Below, piece after piece: positions 36,201-43,741 of a stretch of 64,000 bases of DNA. Both the position numbers and the translations under genes were made by a program. The notes beneath the pieces were generated by a model. It searched no databases. It was given only the letters and a program-made list of their open reading frames with translations, and had not been told where the DNA came from. The stretch covers positions 1-64,000 of the forward strand of contig JAIXWF010000003.1 of NCBI GenBank assembly GCA_027482185.1, written 5' to 3'. Each line of letters starts with the position of its first letter. Within the stretch, counting starts at the first letter, position 1. This stretch comes from Opitutaceae bacterium (GTDB lineage: Bacteria > Verrucomicrobiota > Verrucomicrobiia > Opitutales > Opitutaceae).

Positions 36201-36456
36201 CCGCGGCGTCCGCGAGGCGTTCGTGCCGCCACGTCGCGAAATGCCGTTCGCCCATCGCCGAAATCGCCCCGAGGCTTTCCGCAAATTCCCGCCGGGCCGC
36301 GTCGAAGGGATGCGAGAGGTAGACGATCCCCGCCCCGAGCACGACCGCCGTCAGGCCGATCACCGACAGCAGCCCGTAGCGCGACAAGGCGGTGTCCCGC
36401 GTGCCGGATGCAACGGGGACGCCGCGGCGGGAAGACGGCGATGACGGGGAAACCAT
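30274..36456 (-). CDS. Giant membrane sensor histidine kinase with about nine PAS and two GAF domains
   Basis: About 2060 residues from ATG 36456. TM1 lies at about 27-48, a periplasmic sensor (CACHE-like) at about 50-310, and TM2 near 315-335. Then roughly: PAS (352-470), GAF (482-645), PAS (655-770), PAS (780-905), PAS (912-1025), PAS (1038-1160), PAS (1170-1285), PAS (1295-1418), PAS (1430-1548), GAF-like (1558-1675), PAS-like (1700-1808), HisKA with SVTSHEFRTP (His near 1840) and HATPase (about 1938-2052). The pairs at 912-1160 and 1170-1418 are alike and look duplicated. No receiver is attached; the two downstream receiver-kinase genes overlap in series and are the probable acceptors. 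Confidence 0.88.
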   Translation of the reverse strand: MVSPSSPSSRRGVPVASGTRDTALSRYGLLSVIGLTAVVLGAGIVYLSHPFDAARREFAESLGAISAMGERHFATWRHERLADAAVIARTPALAEFLRRPDATGSGAALGSYLEQARIRYRYESIAVLDRAGRTVLSVPADGGTSSVPETGRRAEAGAEPRLGDLRRYGDGKLAMELGQPIQDPAAGDNVGSLVFRIDPTKSLFPQLLEWPLPYRTGEIVLLRKEGDRAVVLSPVRKLPDPPLTLRTSLAEGSLLGNALAAGAIGELAEGADYRGDRAVGLAREITGLPWVLLAKVDADEVYGPARSEVVRVALMLGLALALAGVVLRSIWLRRRLESESERHRAELAQQDLAVRLGLVMQQANDGILLLDGQLRIVEVNQRATELHGWESGSMIGVDWREYFPGPAAAGLADQVGPPDAEASRVFESRLVRRDGTHLTVEISSRWSKLRGGDQLVSVVRDVSERETQRRRVARMNQLYQVLSHVNQAIVRAKDAESLGREICRICVEVGGFRMAWLGWSDERSGRIVPTVQWGDTTGYLDGIRIAPGEGAEGAGPSARSMLEGRTVVTQDFLNDPSTRPWWDRARTAGIRASIAIPLRRNGRVAGTLAVYAAEPGVFGPEEEALLLETAGDVSFAQDVLDRDTARRAAETALRESRARLDFLVSESPAVIYTADAGEGGFTFVSRNVEPAFGWTPAHFLEDAKHWETCVHPDDLAAAIAAGRELTAHGPLVREYRFRHRDGRYRWLRDEMRLAAEAGHARAIAGALTDVTDRKEAEEALRESEERHRSLFESMDFGVVYHDASGAITSANPAAARILGLPRASVAGRTSFDPGWRAIREDGSDFPGEDHPAMEALRTGRRVQGVRMGLRRAGEATVWIQIDAVPEFRPGIDGPYRVFAIFADITHRVQAEAELKKLSLAIEQNPVSILITDLGGAIEYVNPRLTAVTGYSPGELRGQTPRIFKSGLTPPAVYTEMWRTIASGGTWRGELTNCKKNGDLHLELVVIAPVKDAEGRPTHFVAIKEDITERRRIDDELRASEERYRLIADNTLDMIWLGDLQTGKFLYVSPSALRLRGFTPEELVGLPMKEVQSPAARRVLEVDLPERVAAFNAGDESARHRTYELDLLRKDGSVVATEVVTTLMPDAGGKAARILGVTRDVTERKRSEESLRKLSRIIEQAPLSVAITDLTGAIEYINPHFTRVTGYALAELQGKNPRLLKSGNTPDRVYREMWQTLTAGQVWRGELHNRKKNGELYVEDAVIAPVVDEAGKVSHYVALKQDVTERKRTEAALAESQARYRLIAENTDDVIWLYNLEADRFDYVSPSVRKLRGFSPEEVIGQRMAEVLAPESRDMVAAQLPRRLAAFAAGDESVRTQVHEVGQLRRDGGTVTTEVVTTLLRDAGGPVTGILGVTRDITARKAAEEALRRNRDRLADAERMAQLGNWEFDPRTRRLSWSDEVFRIFERRPEDGPPEYEAILREIHPAERAEFDRVFTRAVAAGEPWFHGFRVLLPDGRTKDLFATGRSIRGADGSVGRALGTVQDITERKAVENQLHDLVKELRALHGVATAMERPDLGRDELLADLVRHLPSALRFPAAARAAITLDGREYTAGAEGPWTDRLEAPVTINGRAAGTVALGYVGAGMGPAGSAFTAADREVVGSIARTIGLGLGAKESFAAVQRFNAELEDKVAQRTAELEARNREVQALLQSIPDMVVRLRTDGTRLHCQYAKGESALAQICAPGDDPAVQTAHAALEQRLLETGRRAVADPTLVAEGEVTVTHGGAELQLELRAARVAPDEFVAFVRDITARKRLETEMAATLEKERQVSEMKTRFISVTSHEFRTPMAAAVGTVELLRNHFERLAPAKRDEMFGRISGSLHRMTEMLDDLLLLNRMEAGRVQVAPAALDLAAFLREAVDEAKMADREAHAFAAEGTDGAVPFATDPQLLHHIVSNLLANAARYSPAGTTVAIRLELSPAAATIRFLDRGIGIPDSDRARIFQPFERGSNVGNIKGTGLGLSIVKRMTEMLGGSIALEPRDGGGSCFTLVLPIRPTVTLP

Positions 36457-36573
36457 GGGGAGGGAACCGGGAAAGGAACCGCACCAGCGTAAACCCGCGC
36501 CGTCAACGCGGCTGCGCATCCGCTGCCGACTTCACCGCGCCCCGTGCCGGGCGAAAGGGCGCCCGCACGCGGC

Positions 36574-37221
36574 TCAGACGGCGACCGCGGCGGCGTTTCG
36601 CCGCGGCACCCGCACCGGCGCCTGCAACAGGGCATCCACCGCAGCCGGGCCCAGCGATTCGACCAGGTGGAGAATGGGCGTGATCGCGGCACCGTCACGG
36701 TCCGCCTGCGCCCAGGCGCGGAAGGCAAACCGGGCCAGACTCTGCCGGGGACCGGCGCTGAAATGCACGCCGCCGGCCCGGATGCGGTCGAGCGCCGTCC
36801 CGACCTCGGTCACCGCATCGGACTTCAGCACATAGCCGCGCACCCCCGCCCGGGCCGCGCGGAACACGGCCGCATCGTCCGCCCGGCCGCAGAGAATCAA
36901 AATTGCCGGTCCGCCCGGGGTACCGGCCACGCCGGACAATGCGGCCAGCCCGGCCGCGAAGTCGGCTCCCGGATCCGCCACCACCACGCCCGGCCCGGCG
37001 CCGGCCGCCGCCTCGCGCAGATCGGCCGGATCGGCGAAACCGCCGGCGATCTCGATACCGGGCAGAAGCCCGAGGTAGCCGGCGAGCAGCTGCCGGAACG
37101 AGGCCTGCTCGTCGCAGAGCCAAACCCGCAGGGGTTCCGCCGGCGGCGACGGAAAATCGCCCCCGTGATCGGGGGACTGGGAGGCAAAGGGATCGGCGGA
37201 CAGGCCGGAAACGGAACTCAT
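36574..37221 (-). CDS. Receiver-like protein without DNA-binding domain
   Basis: 215 residues. Residues about 30-150 resemble a NarL-type receiver: RVWLCDEQASFRQLLAGYLG, VVVADPGAD at the phospho-acceptor position, ILILCGRADD, and GVRGYVLKSD with the conserved Lys. The C-terminal part (about 155-215) has no helix-turn-helix signature and is probably a short helical region. Start ATG 37221 is chosen because the upstream in-frame residues are Arg/Pro-rich. It ends 118 bp upstream of the giant kinase start on the same strand, so it may be the head of that signalling cluster. Confidence 0.72.
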   Translation of the reverse strand: MSSVSGLSADPFASQSPDHGGDFPSPPAEPLRVWLCDEQASFRQLLAGYLGLLPGIEIAGGFADPADLREAAAGAGPGVVVADPGADFAAGLAALSGVAGTPGGPAILILCGRADDAAVFRAARAGVRGYVLKSDAVTEVGTALDRIRAGGVHFSAGPRQSLARFAFRAWAQADRDGAAITPILHLVESLGPAAVDALLQAPVRVPRRNAAAVAV

Positions 37222-37372
37222 GGCTTGGGAACGGACCCGCGGGCCCGCACCCGGAAGGTAGCCGATGGCCGAGCCCGCCGCTATGCGTAGTGCCGGCGAA
37301 AGCCGGCGCCCGCGCTGCGGCTTCTGCGCACGCGGCCGGCGTAGCGCCACCCACCCGCCCGGCGCCGGACGC

Positions 37373-37403
37373 AAAAAAGGCGGGACGCTTCGGGCGTCCC
37401 GCC
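37373..37403 (-). terminator. Intrinsic terminator of the RNA-binding-protein gene
   Basis: Read on the minus strand, a perfect GGCGGGACGCC / GGCGTCCCGCC-type stem with a short CGAA-like loop is followed by six T residues. It lies 26 bp after the stop of the RRM gene at 37430-37747. Stem, loop and T-run are all in the expected order for that gene. Confidence 0.9.
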
Positions 37404-37429
37404 GGGGAAAATCGAGGCGCTGGGCCGGA

Positions 37430-37747
37430 TCAGTAACGCGCCTGGAACGCGCCCGGACGGCGGTTCGGGCTGTTGAAGCTGCGGCTGCCGCCCATTTCTT
37501 CCTTCGGCTTGGCTTCGTTGACGGTGAGCTGGCGGCCGTCGAGCTCGACGCCGTTCATCTTTTCCGCGGCGAGCTTGCTTTCCTCGGCGGTGCCGAAGGT
37601 CACGAAGGCGAAACCGCGCGGGCGGCCGGTCTCGCGGTCGTTGGCGATGTACACGTCGGTGATGCTGCCGAACTGGCCGAAGGTGTCGCGCAGGCCGGCT
37701 TCGGTGGTCTTGAACGACATGTTGCCGACATAGAGTTTGGAATTCAT
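37430..37747 (-). CDS. Glycine-poor RRM RNA-binding protein
   Basis: 105 residues. One RNA-recognition motif spans about 2-80: RNP2 is KLYVGNMS and RNP1 is RGFAFVTF, with the expected ITDVYIANDRETGRP before it. The tail (about 83-105) is short, with Ser, Arg and Asn. Small bacterial RRM proteins bind single-stranded RNA and are often cold- or stress-responsive. The 257-bp spacer upstream may hold a long leader. ATG 37747 matches the family start. Terminator at 37373-37403. Confidence 0.92.
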   Translation of the reverse strand: MNSKLYVGNMSFKTTEAGLRDTFGQFGSITDVYIANDRETGRPRGFAFVTFGTAEESKLAAEKMNGVELDGRQLTVNEAKPKEEMGGSRSFNSPNRRPGAFQARY

Positions 37748-38004
37748 GGGTGGAGGTTCGTGAGCTTCGTTCGCTGTCAGCGTGTTCCCGGGAATCGGGT
37801 TTCGAATCGTCACCTGAACCTGAAGCTCACCTGAAGACCCACCAGCCACTGTCATCCGTACTTGCTTGCGAGCCCCGACATTCGCCGGGTCGCGCCGCAA
37901 CGCAAGGAGTATCGCGGAAATTAATACACCGACACGGTCGCTTGGCCCGCACGCACGGGCGCCGGCGCGGATGCGCGGACGCCGCGTGCGGCGGTCCCGG
38001 CGCT

Positions 38005-38091
38005 TCAGCGCGCCTTCTTGGCGCTCTTGGCCTTGGCCTTCTTCGCCGGGGCTTTCTTGATCACTTTCTTAGCAGTTTTTGTCTTCGCCAT
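38005..38091 (-). CDS. 28-residue Lys/Ala-rich basic peptide
   Basis: ATG 38091 to TGA 38005. Almost half of the residues are Lys, with repeated AKK, KKA and KAK blocks and a final Arg, resembling the tails of histone H1-like or HU-associated proteins. Such peptides could bind nucleic acid in the cytoplasm. Being so short, it could be a chance frame, but the dense Lys/Ala pattern, a clear start and a stop after an uninterrupted basic run favour a gene. Confidence 0.5.
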   Translation of the reverse strand: MAKTKTAKKVIKKAPAKKAKAKSAKKAR

Positions 38092-38285
38092 ATTTGTGCT
38101 GGGTTGATGTTTGCTGACCGAAAACGGAGGGGATGGCCGGAATATCCCGGCGGGGCGGAGGGGAACTTGCAGCTGCCGCGCACCGACGTCGAACACTATT
38201 CGCGCCGGACCGAAGAATTCGCGCGCGGCCCCGGGGCCGGCCGGACGGGCCCCGGTGTAACTGGATTTCCGATACAACGCGCCGC

Positions 38286-39800
38286 TCAGGCCCCGCGGGG
38301 CAGCAGGAAGAGGAACACGGCGAGAAAGTGGCACGTGCTGCCGCCGAGCACGAAAACGTGCCAGACCGCGTGGTGGTACCGGAGGCGGTGCCAGCGGTAG
38401 AAGACCACGCCGACGGTGTAGCAGAGCCCGCCGGCCAGCAGCAGCCAGAGCGCGCCGGCCGGCACGCGGGCCACGAGGGGCTGCACCGCGACGACCACGA
38501 GCCAGCCGAGGAACAGGTACGCCGCCGACGTGACGAGCGGGTAGCGCGGGCCGAAGCAGAGTTTGAAAACCGCGCCGGCGCCGCAGAGCCCCCAGACCAC
38601 GCCGAACAGCGACCAGCCCCAGGGGCCGCGCAGATGCGTGAGCAAAAACGGCGTGTAGGTCCCCGCGATGAGCAGGAAGATCGCCGCGTGGTCCGCCCGG
38701 CGGAACCACTGCTTCGCGCGGCCTTCGCCGCGCGCGTGGTAGAGCGTGGAAGCCCCGTAGAGCGCCAGCAGCGTCAGCCCGAAAACCGTGAAACTCACCA
38801 CGTGCCACGCGTCGCCGCGGCGGCTCGCGAAAACGATGAGCAGCGTCAGCGCCGCGATGCTGAGGGCGAGGCCGAGACCGTGGGTGACCCAGTTGGCGAT
38901 CTCTTCGCCGCGGCTGTAGGCGCGGCGGGCCGGCACCGCGGCGGGTGCGGTCGCGGCGGCCCGGCGCCGCTGCACGACGCGCTCGGCGACGCCGTCGAGC
39001 CAGCGGATCGGCGCGTAGGGCCGCGGGCTGGCGAATTTTTCCGGCGCCGCGTCCTCGCCGTCGAGGTACACCGTCTTCGGCATCAGGCAGGTGCCGAACG
39101 CCCAGTCGGCCACCGGCAGGCCGAAGAAGCCGGAGATGGATTCGTTGCAATCGATCACCGCATGGTGGCGCAGGTGGAAGGCGTAGGCCGGCCGCCAGAA
39201 CCAGCCCCAGCGGCGGCTGTCGATCAGCGGCGCCCACACTTCGAAGGGCCAGTGGTTGATCGCGTGGAGCACCTCGTAGAGCACCATCGAGACGGCCAGC
39301 GCGGCGAAGCCCGCGAAGAACCAGGGAAAGGCCGGAAAGAATACCTGCAGCACGACGAAAAGCGGCAACTGCGCCAGCGCGAACAGCGCGAGCGAATACC
39401 AGGGAAAGAACGACGCCTCGCCCTGCTCGGGCTCGGTGATCGGGAATTTGTTCTCGATCGTCATCACGCCGCGGCCCGCCGCGGTCTGCCGCCGGCCGAT
39501 GCGGGTCAGCGCGTGGTGCAGCGTGTGCTGCTTGTACAGCCGGCTCAGCAGCGGGATCGCGGGGAGGTGCAGGATGTACCGGTGGAAAAAGTATTCCATG
39601 AAGCAGTTCACCAGGCTCAGGAGCAGGAACGCCGCGAGCCACCGCGGCCACGCCGCCAGCAGCTGTTCTTCCCACATCCCCGGCGCGACCAGGCGGAGCG
39701 CGGCAAGCATGACGGCGAGCGTGGCCAGCACGGTGAAGGCGAAAAGCGGCAGCGAGAATTCCTCGTGTTTGGCCGCGGACGGAGAAGCGGGATGGGACAT
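38286..39800 (-). CDS. Fusion of a fatty-acid-hydroxylase-like domain and a hemolysin III/PAQR domain
   Basis: 504 residues, many membrane segments. The N-terminal half (about 20-240) has the di-iron His clusters of the fatty-acid hydroxylase/sterol desaturase superfamily: FFHRYILH, QHTLHHAL, LHAINHWP and HLRHHAVIDCN. The C-terminal half (about 300-504) is a HlyIII/PAQR seven-helix domain: ASTLYHAR, DHAAIFLLIAGTYTPF and VWHVFVLGGSTCHF with its His/Ser/Asp-type metal site. Both are membrane hydrolase/oxidase folds acting on lipids. Their fusion suggests sequential lipid modification, but the substrate is unknown. Confidence 0.82.
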   Translation of the reverse strand: MSHPASPSAAKHEEFSLPLFAFTVLATLAVMLAALRLVAPGMWEEQLLAAWPRWLAAFLLLSLVNCFMEYFFHRYILHLPAIPLLSRLYKQHTLHHALTRIGRRQTAAGRGVMTIENKFPITEPEQGEASFFPWYSLALFALAQLPLFVVLQVFFPAFPWFFAGFAALAVSMVLYEVLHAINHWPFEVWAPLIDSRRWGWFWRPAYAFHLRHHAVIDCNESISGFFGLPVADWAFGTCLMPKTVYLDGEDAAPEKFASPRPYAPIRWLDGVAERVVQRRRAAATAPAAVPARRAYSRGEEIANWVTHGLGLALSIAALTLLIVFASRRGDAWHVVSFTVFGLTLLALYGASTLYHARGEGRAKQWFRRADHAAIFLLIAGTYTPFLLTHLRGPWGWSLFGVVWGLCGAGAVFKLCFGPRYPLVTSAAYLFLGWLVVVAVQPLVARVPAGALWLLLAGGLCYTVGVVFYRWHRLRYHHAVWHVFVLGGSTCHFLAVFLFLLPRGA

Positions 39801-39917
39801 GGGCTCGGGGCGATTAACGGCCGCCGCGCCCCGATTGCGAACTTTGTTTCCGCGCCGCGCGAAAATCGCGGGCTCGCCGCGCCGCCCGCCCGCGGCACGC
39901 TGCCGGCGAACTTCCGC

Positions 39918-40889
39918 TTGTCCGCCCCGCCTCGTTCCTTCCCCGCCCCGCTCACCCGCCGAACTTTCCTCGGCCGGGCGGCCGCCGCCGCGCTGCTGCC
40001 CGCGGCCGGCCGCGCCGCCGGCGCGGCGCCGCAGCCGGCCATCGACACGCACATCCATTTCTACGATCCGACGCGCCCGCAGGGCGTGCCTTGGCCGCGG
40101 CCCGACGACCGCTTGCTGTACTCCCCGCACTTGCCGGACCGTTTCGCGGCCGCGACCGCCGGCCTCGAAATCGTCGGAGCCGTTGTGGTCGAGGCGAGCC
40201 CGTGGCCGGCGGACAACGAGTGGTTGCTCGAACTCGCCGCGGCCACGCCCGCGATCGTCGGCATCGTCGGCAACCTCGCCCCCGGCACGCCCGAATTCGC
40301 GCCCGCTTTGCGGCGGCTCGCGGCGCAACCGCTCTTCCGCGGGGTGCGGCTCGGCGGCGCCGCCCTGCGGGAGCTCGCCCAGCCGGCGGTCGCAGCCGAC
40401 CTCGGCCGCCTCGCGGACGCCGATCTCGCCCTCGATCTGCTCGGCGGGGTTCCGGCGCTCGCTCCGGCCGAACGCCTTGCGCGGGCGTGGCCGGGCCTGC
40501 GCGTCGTGCTGAACCACCTGCCGTTTCCAGCCTGGGACGCCGACATCCCCGCCCTGCGCACCGCGCTCGCCGGCATCGCCCGCTGCCCGAACGTCTTCGT
40601 CAAGGTCTCCGACGTCGTCCGCCGGATCGACGGCCGCACCGTCGAGGACCCCGCCTACTACCGCCCCGCCCTCAACGCCCTCTTCGATCTCTTCGGTCCC
40701 GGCCGCCTGCTCTACGGCTCGAACTGGCCTGTCAGCGGGCGGAACGCGCCGTATCGGGTAATCCATGACACCGTCGCGGCGTACTTCCGGGCCAAGGGCC
40801 CCGTGGCCGCGGAACGATTCTTCTGGCGCAATAGCCACGCCGCGTACCGCTGGGTCCGCCGCGGCGCGGCGGCCGCACTCACGCCTTGA
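39918..40889 (+). CDS. Exported amidohydrolase-family protein (amidohydro_2-like)
   Basis: About 323 residues from TTG 39918. A twin-arginine-type leader (TRRTFLGRAAAAALLPAAG) precedes the mature domain. The TIM-barrel amidohydrolase is recognised from IDTHIHFYDPT (HxH), VVVEASPWPADN, GVRLGG, VVLNHLPFP and LLYGSNWPVSG with the late Asn/Asp region. These match the lactonase/2-pyrone-4,6-dicarboxylate hydrolase-like branch. The frame is open upstream, but those residues are not family-like; an ATG at 39792 is an alternative. Divergent from the fusion membrane gene. Confidence 0.8.
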   Translation: MSAPPRSFPAPLTRRTFLGRAAAAALLPAAGRAAGAAPQPAIDTHIHFYDPTRPQGVPWPRPDDRLLYSPHLPDRFAAATAGLEIVGAVVVEASPWPADNEWLLELAAATPAIVGIVGNLAPGTPEFAPALRRLAAQPLFRGVRLGGAALRELAQPAVAADLGRLADADLALDLLGGVPALAPAERLARAWPGLRVVLNHLPFPAWDADIPALRTALAGIARCPNVFVKVSDVVRRIDGRTVEDPAYYRPALNALFDLFGPGRLLYGSNWPVSGRNAPYRVIHDTVAAYFRAKGPVAAERFFWRNSHAAYRWVRRGAAAALTP

Positions 40890-40956
40890 CGCGCGCGGGC
40901 CGGAGGGCCGGCGTGGAGCAGGACAGTTTCGCCCCGCCACCTTCCCGATTTCCGCG

Positions 40957-42606
40957 ATGCACCCCTCCCGCCTCCGCTCCCGCCTCGCCCTCGCCCACGC
41001 AGCCTGTCTCGTTTTCCTGACCGCCGCGCGCGCGGACGTGCGGCTGCCGGCGATCTTCGGCGACCACATGGTCCTCCAACAGGACGCACTGCTGCCGGTC
41101 TGGGGCGACGCCGATCCGGGCGAAGAGATCACCGTGGCGTTCGGCGGCCGCGAAGTCCGCACCCGCGCCGCGGCCGACGGCACCTGGCGCGCGACCCTGC
41201 CCGCCCAGCCGGCCAACGCCGTGGCCCAAACATTCGAGGTCCGAGGTAAGAACACCGTCCGTTTCACCGACGTCCTCGTTGGCGAGGTCTGGCTCGCCGG
41301 CGGCCAGTCCAACATGGCCTTCCCGCTCTCGTCCGCGCACGACGCCGCCACCGTCCTTCCGCAGGCCGAGGACGCCGCGTTGCGTTTCTTCACCGTCGAA
41401 CGCCGCACCGCCGCGACGCCCCAACGACAAGTGCGCGGCCGCTGGCAGGTGTGCCGGCCCGATGTCGCGAAAGGATTTTCCGCCGTCGCCTATTTCTTCG
41501 CCCGCGATCTGCGCGCCGCGCTGGGCCGGCCCGTGGGTGTAATCCACAGTTCATGGGGCGGCACGCCGGCGCAAACGTGGCTGAGCATCGACGCGCTGCG
41601 GGCCTCGCCCGCCCTCGCCCGGCACGTCGCCGCCTGGGACAAAGCGGTGGCCGCCCACGCCAAACTCGAGGCCGATCCCGCGCCGCGCGCCGCCTACGCC
41701 GCGGCGTTGAAAAAATGGCAAGCCGAGGTGGCGCCGAAATTCAACGCCGCGACCCGCGCCTACAACGAAGCCCGCGCCAAGGGCGACACGACGGCCCCGC
41801 GGCCCGTGCCCGAGTCGCCCGAGCCGGAGAACCCCGACCCGATGGACATTCCGAGTCCTTCGAAGCGGCCGAACACGCCCGCGGTTTCCTTCCACGCCAT
41901 GATCGCCCCGCTCGCCCCGTACGCGCTGCGCGGCGCGCTGTGGTATCAGGGCGAAGCAAATGTCGGCCAAGCCAAGGAGTACGAATCGCTGCTGCCCGCG
42001 CTGATCGGCGACTGGCGCGGACGCTGGGCGCAGGGCGACTTCCCGTTTCTCATCGTGCAATTGCCCGACTGGGCGCGCCCGGGCGACGACGCCGCTTTGC
42101 CCGAGTTCCGCGAAGCCCAACGCATCGTCGCCGCCCGCGTGCCGCGCAGCGGATTGGCGGTCACGATCGATCTCGGGGACCCGAAAGACGTCCATCCGAG
42201 CGGCAAACGCGACGTCGGCCTGCGCCTCGCGCGGCTCGCGCGCCGCGACGTTTACGGCGAGCACATCGTCGCCGCGGGCCCGACTTTCCGCGCCGCCGCC
42301 TACGAAGGCGCGGCCGTGCAGGTGTCGTTCGCGCACACCGAAGGCGGACTGCGCCTCGGCCAATCGCCGTGGCGGCCCGCCGGCGAAGCGCCCTACGCGA
42401 CGGATCGGCTCACCGGCTTCGAACTCCGCGGGCCCGACGGCAAATGGCGGCAAGCCGACGCCAAGATCGACGGCGCCGTCGTCACCGTCTCCCACCGGGA
42501 GATTTCCCAGCCCGAAGGCGTGCGCTACGCGTGGACCTCGGCGCCGCGGGCCAATCTCTACAACGGCGCCGGCCTGCCCGCGGCGCCCTTCCGGAACGAC
42601 AAGTAG
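40957..42606 (+). CDS. Sialate O-acetylesterase-like secreted esterase
   Basis: 549 residues with a signal peptide (about 1-27, ending ARA-D). Catalytic features are WLAGGQSNMAFP (nucleophile Ser), SSWGGTPAQTW, GALWYQGEANVG and DVHPSGKRDVG with the charge-relay Asp-His. The N-terminal beta-domain (FGDHMVLQQDALLPVWG) and central SGNH-like domain fit the family. Such enzymes remove acetyl groups from polysaccharides or sialic acids outside the cell. A charged insertion at about 225-305 separates two catalytic halves. Same strand as the amidohydrolase, 67 bp downstream. Confidence 0.88.
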   Translation: MHPSRLRSRLALAHAACLVFLTAARADVRLPAIFGDHMVLQQDALLPVWGDADPGEEITVAFGGREVRTRAAADGTWRATLPAQPANAVAQTFEVRGKNTVRFTDVLVGEVWLAGGQSNMAFPLSSAHDAATVLPQAEDAALRFFTVERRTAATPQRQVRGRWQVCRPDVAKGFSAVAYFFARDLRAALGRPVGVIHSSWGGTPAQTWLSIDALRASPALARHVAAWDKAVAAHAKLEADPAPRAAYAAALKKWQAEVAPKFNAATRAYNEARAKGDTTAPRPVPESPEPENPDPMDIPSPSKRPNTPAVSFHAMIAPLAPYALRGALWYQGEANVGQAKEYESLLPALIGDWRGRWAQGDFPFLIVQLPDWARPGDDAALPEFREAQRIVAARVPRSGLAVTIDLGDPKDVHPSGKRDVGLRLARLARRDVYGEHIVAAGPTFRAAAYEGAAVQVSFAHTEGGLRLGQSPWRPAGEAPYATDRLTGFELRGPDGKWRQADAKIDGAVVTVSHREISQPEGVRYAWTSAPRANLYNGAGLPAAPFRNDK

Positions 42607-42624
42607 GCGCCCGCCGCGCGCCGC

Positions 42625-43605
42625 TCAGCCCGCGAGCACCTGCGGATTGACGCAGTTCGGCGGACGCTGCCCGCCGCAGACCGCGAGCAAGTTGTCCACG
42701 GCGATCATGCCCATCTTGGTCCGCGTGCCGATCGTCGCGCTGCCGAGATGCGGCACGAGCACGGCGTTTTCCAAACCGAAGAGCCCGGGATCAAGCTGCG
42801 GTTCGCGCTCGAACACATCGAGTCCCGCGCCGCCGATCGTGCCGTTTCGCAAAGCCGCCGCGAGCGCCGCTTCGTCGACCACCGGCCCGCGCGCCGTGTT
42901 GATCAAGATCGCCGTCGGCTTCATCCGCGCGAGCGCAGCCGCGTCGATCAGATGGTGCGTGTCGGGCGTGTACGCGACGTGCAGGGAAACGAAATCCGCC
43001 GCCGCCAGCACGTCCTCTTTCGGCCGATACACCGCGCCCGTCTCCGCTTCCTCGGCGGGCGAAAGGCGCGTGCGGTTCCAATAGATCAATTTCAGGTCGA
43101 AAGCCCGCGCGCGTTTCGCCAGCGCCCGCCCGATGCGCCCGAAGCCGATCAGCCCCAGCGTCGCGCCGCTGACGTCGGCGCCGAGCATCTGCATCGGTTC
43201 CCATCCGGTCCATTGCCGCGCGCGCACCAGGCGTTCGCCTTCGCCGAGGCGCCGCGCCGTCGCCAGCAGCAGCGCGAAAGCGAGGTCCGCGGTCGCGTCG
43301 GTGAGGACGCCGGGCGTGTTGGTCACCGGGATTTTCCGCGTGGTGGCGGCGGCGACGTCGATGTTGTTGAAGCCGACGCCGAAGTTGGCGACGACGCGGA
43401 GGGTGGGCGCGCCGGCCTCGAGCACCGCGGCGTCGATGCGGTCGGTGATGTTGCATAGCAGCGCGTCGCAGCCCGCGACGCCGGCGGCCAGTTCGGCGGC
43501 CGTGGCCGGCCGGTCGGCGAGGTGCGCGCGGAGTTCGGTCGTCTCGGCGAGACGGGACATCACGGCAGGGGGCAGGCGGCGGGTCAGAAAGACTTTCGGT
43601 TTCAT
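42625..43605 (-). CDS. D-isomer-specific 2-hydroxyacid dehydrogenase (glyoxylate/hydroxypyruvate reductase-like)
   Basis: 326 residues. [23 protein letters not shown], the NAD-binding [16 protein letters not shown] (about 149-164), and the catalytic Arg, Glu and His in [17 protein letters not shown] and VPHLGSAT are all present. It would reduce glyoxylate or hydroxypyruvate, or oxidise a D-2-hydroxyacid, with NAD(P)H. ATG 43605 begins the conserved [12 protein letters not shown]. It is divergent from pyrH and converges with the esterase gene. Confidence 0.92.
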   Translation of the reverse strand: MKPKVFLTRRLPPAVMSRLAETTELRAHLADRPATAAELAAGVAGCDALLCNITDRIDAAVLEAGAPTLRVVANFGVGFNNIDVAAATTRKIPVTNTPGVLTDATADLAFALLLATARRLGEGERLVRARQWTGWEPMQMLGADVSGATLGLIGFGRIGRALAKRARAFDLKLIYWNRTRLSPAEEAETGAVYRPKEDVLAAADFVSLHVAYTPDTHHLIDAAALARMKPTAILINTARGPVVDEAALAAALRNGTIGGAGLDVFEREPQLDPGLFGLENAVLVPHLGSATIGTRTKMGMIAVDNLLAVCGGQRPPNCVNPQVLAG

Positions 43606-43741
43606 GCGGGGCGGCGCGGTTCGTGCCTTCCGCGGGGCCGATTGGCAATCCCGCAAGACGGCAGGTGCGGCGGCGCAAAGCCGTGGCCTGAAAGAATCTC
43701 GGGCATTGACGCGCAAATTTCCGCTTCGTTTCCTGACCTTC

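Noticed and set aside
33457-36444. A nearly 1000-codon open frame on the plus strand opposite the giant kinase.
   Set aside because: Arg/His/Gly-rich shadow translation without any motif; the minus-strand kinase has clear PAS, HisKA and HATPase motifs here.
38133-40889. The whole open frame running into the amidohydrolase as one 918-residue protein.
   Set aside because: Its first part is the antisense of the membrane fusion gene and has an artificial Arg/His-rich composition; the conserved enzyme begins with the twin-arginine-like leader near 39918.
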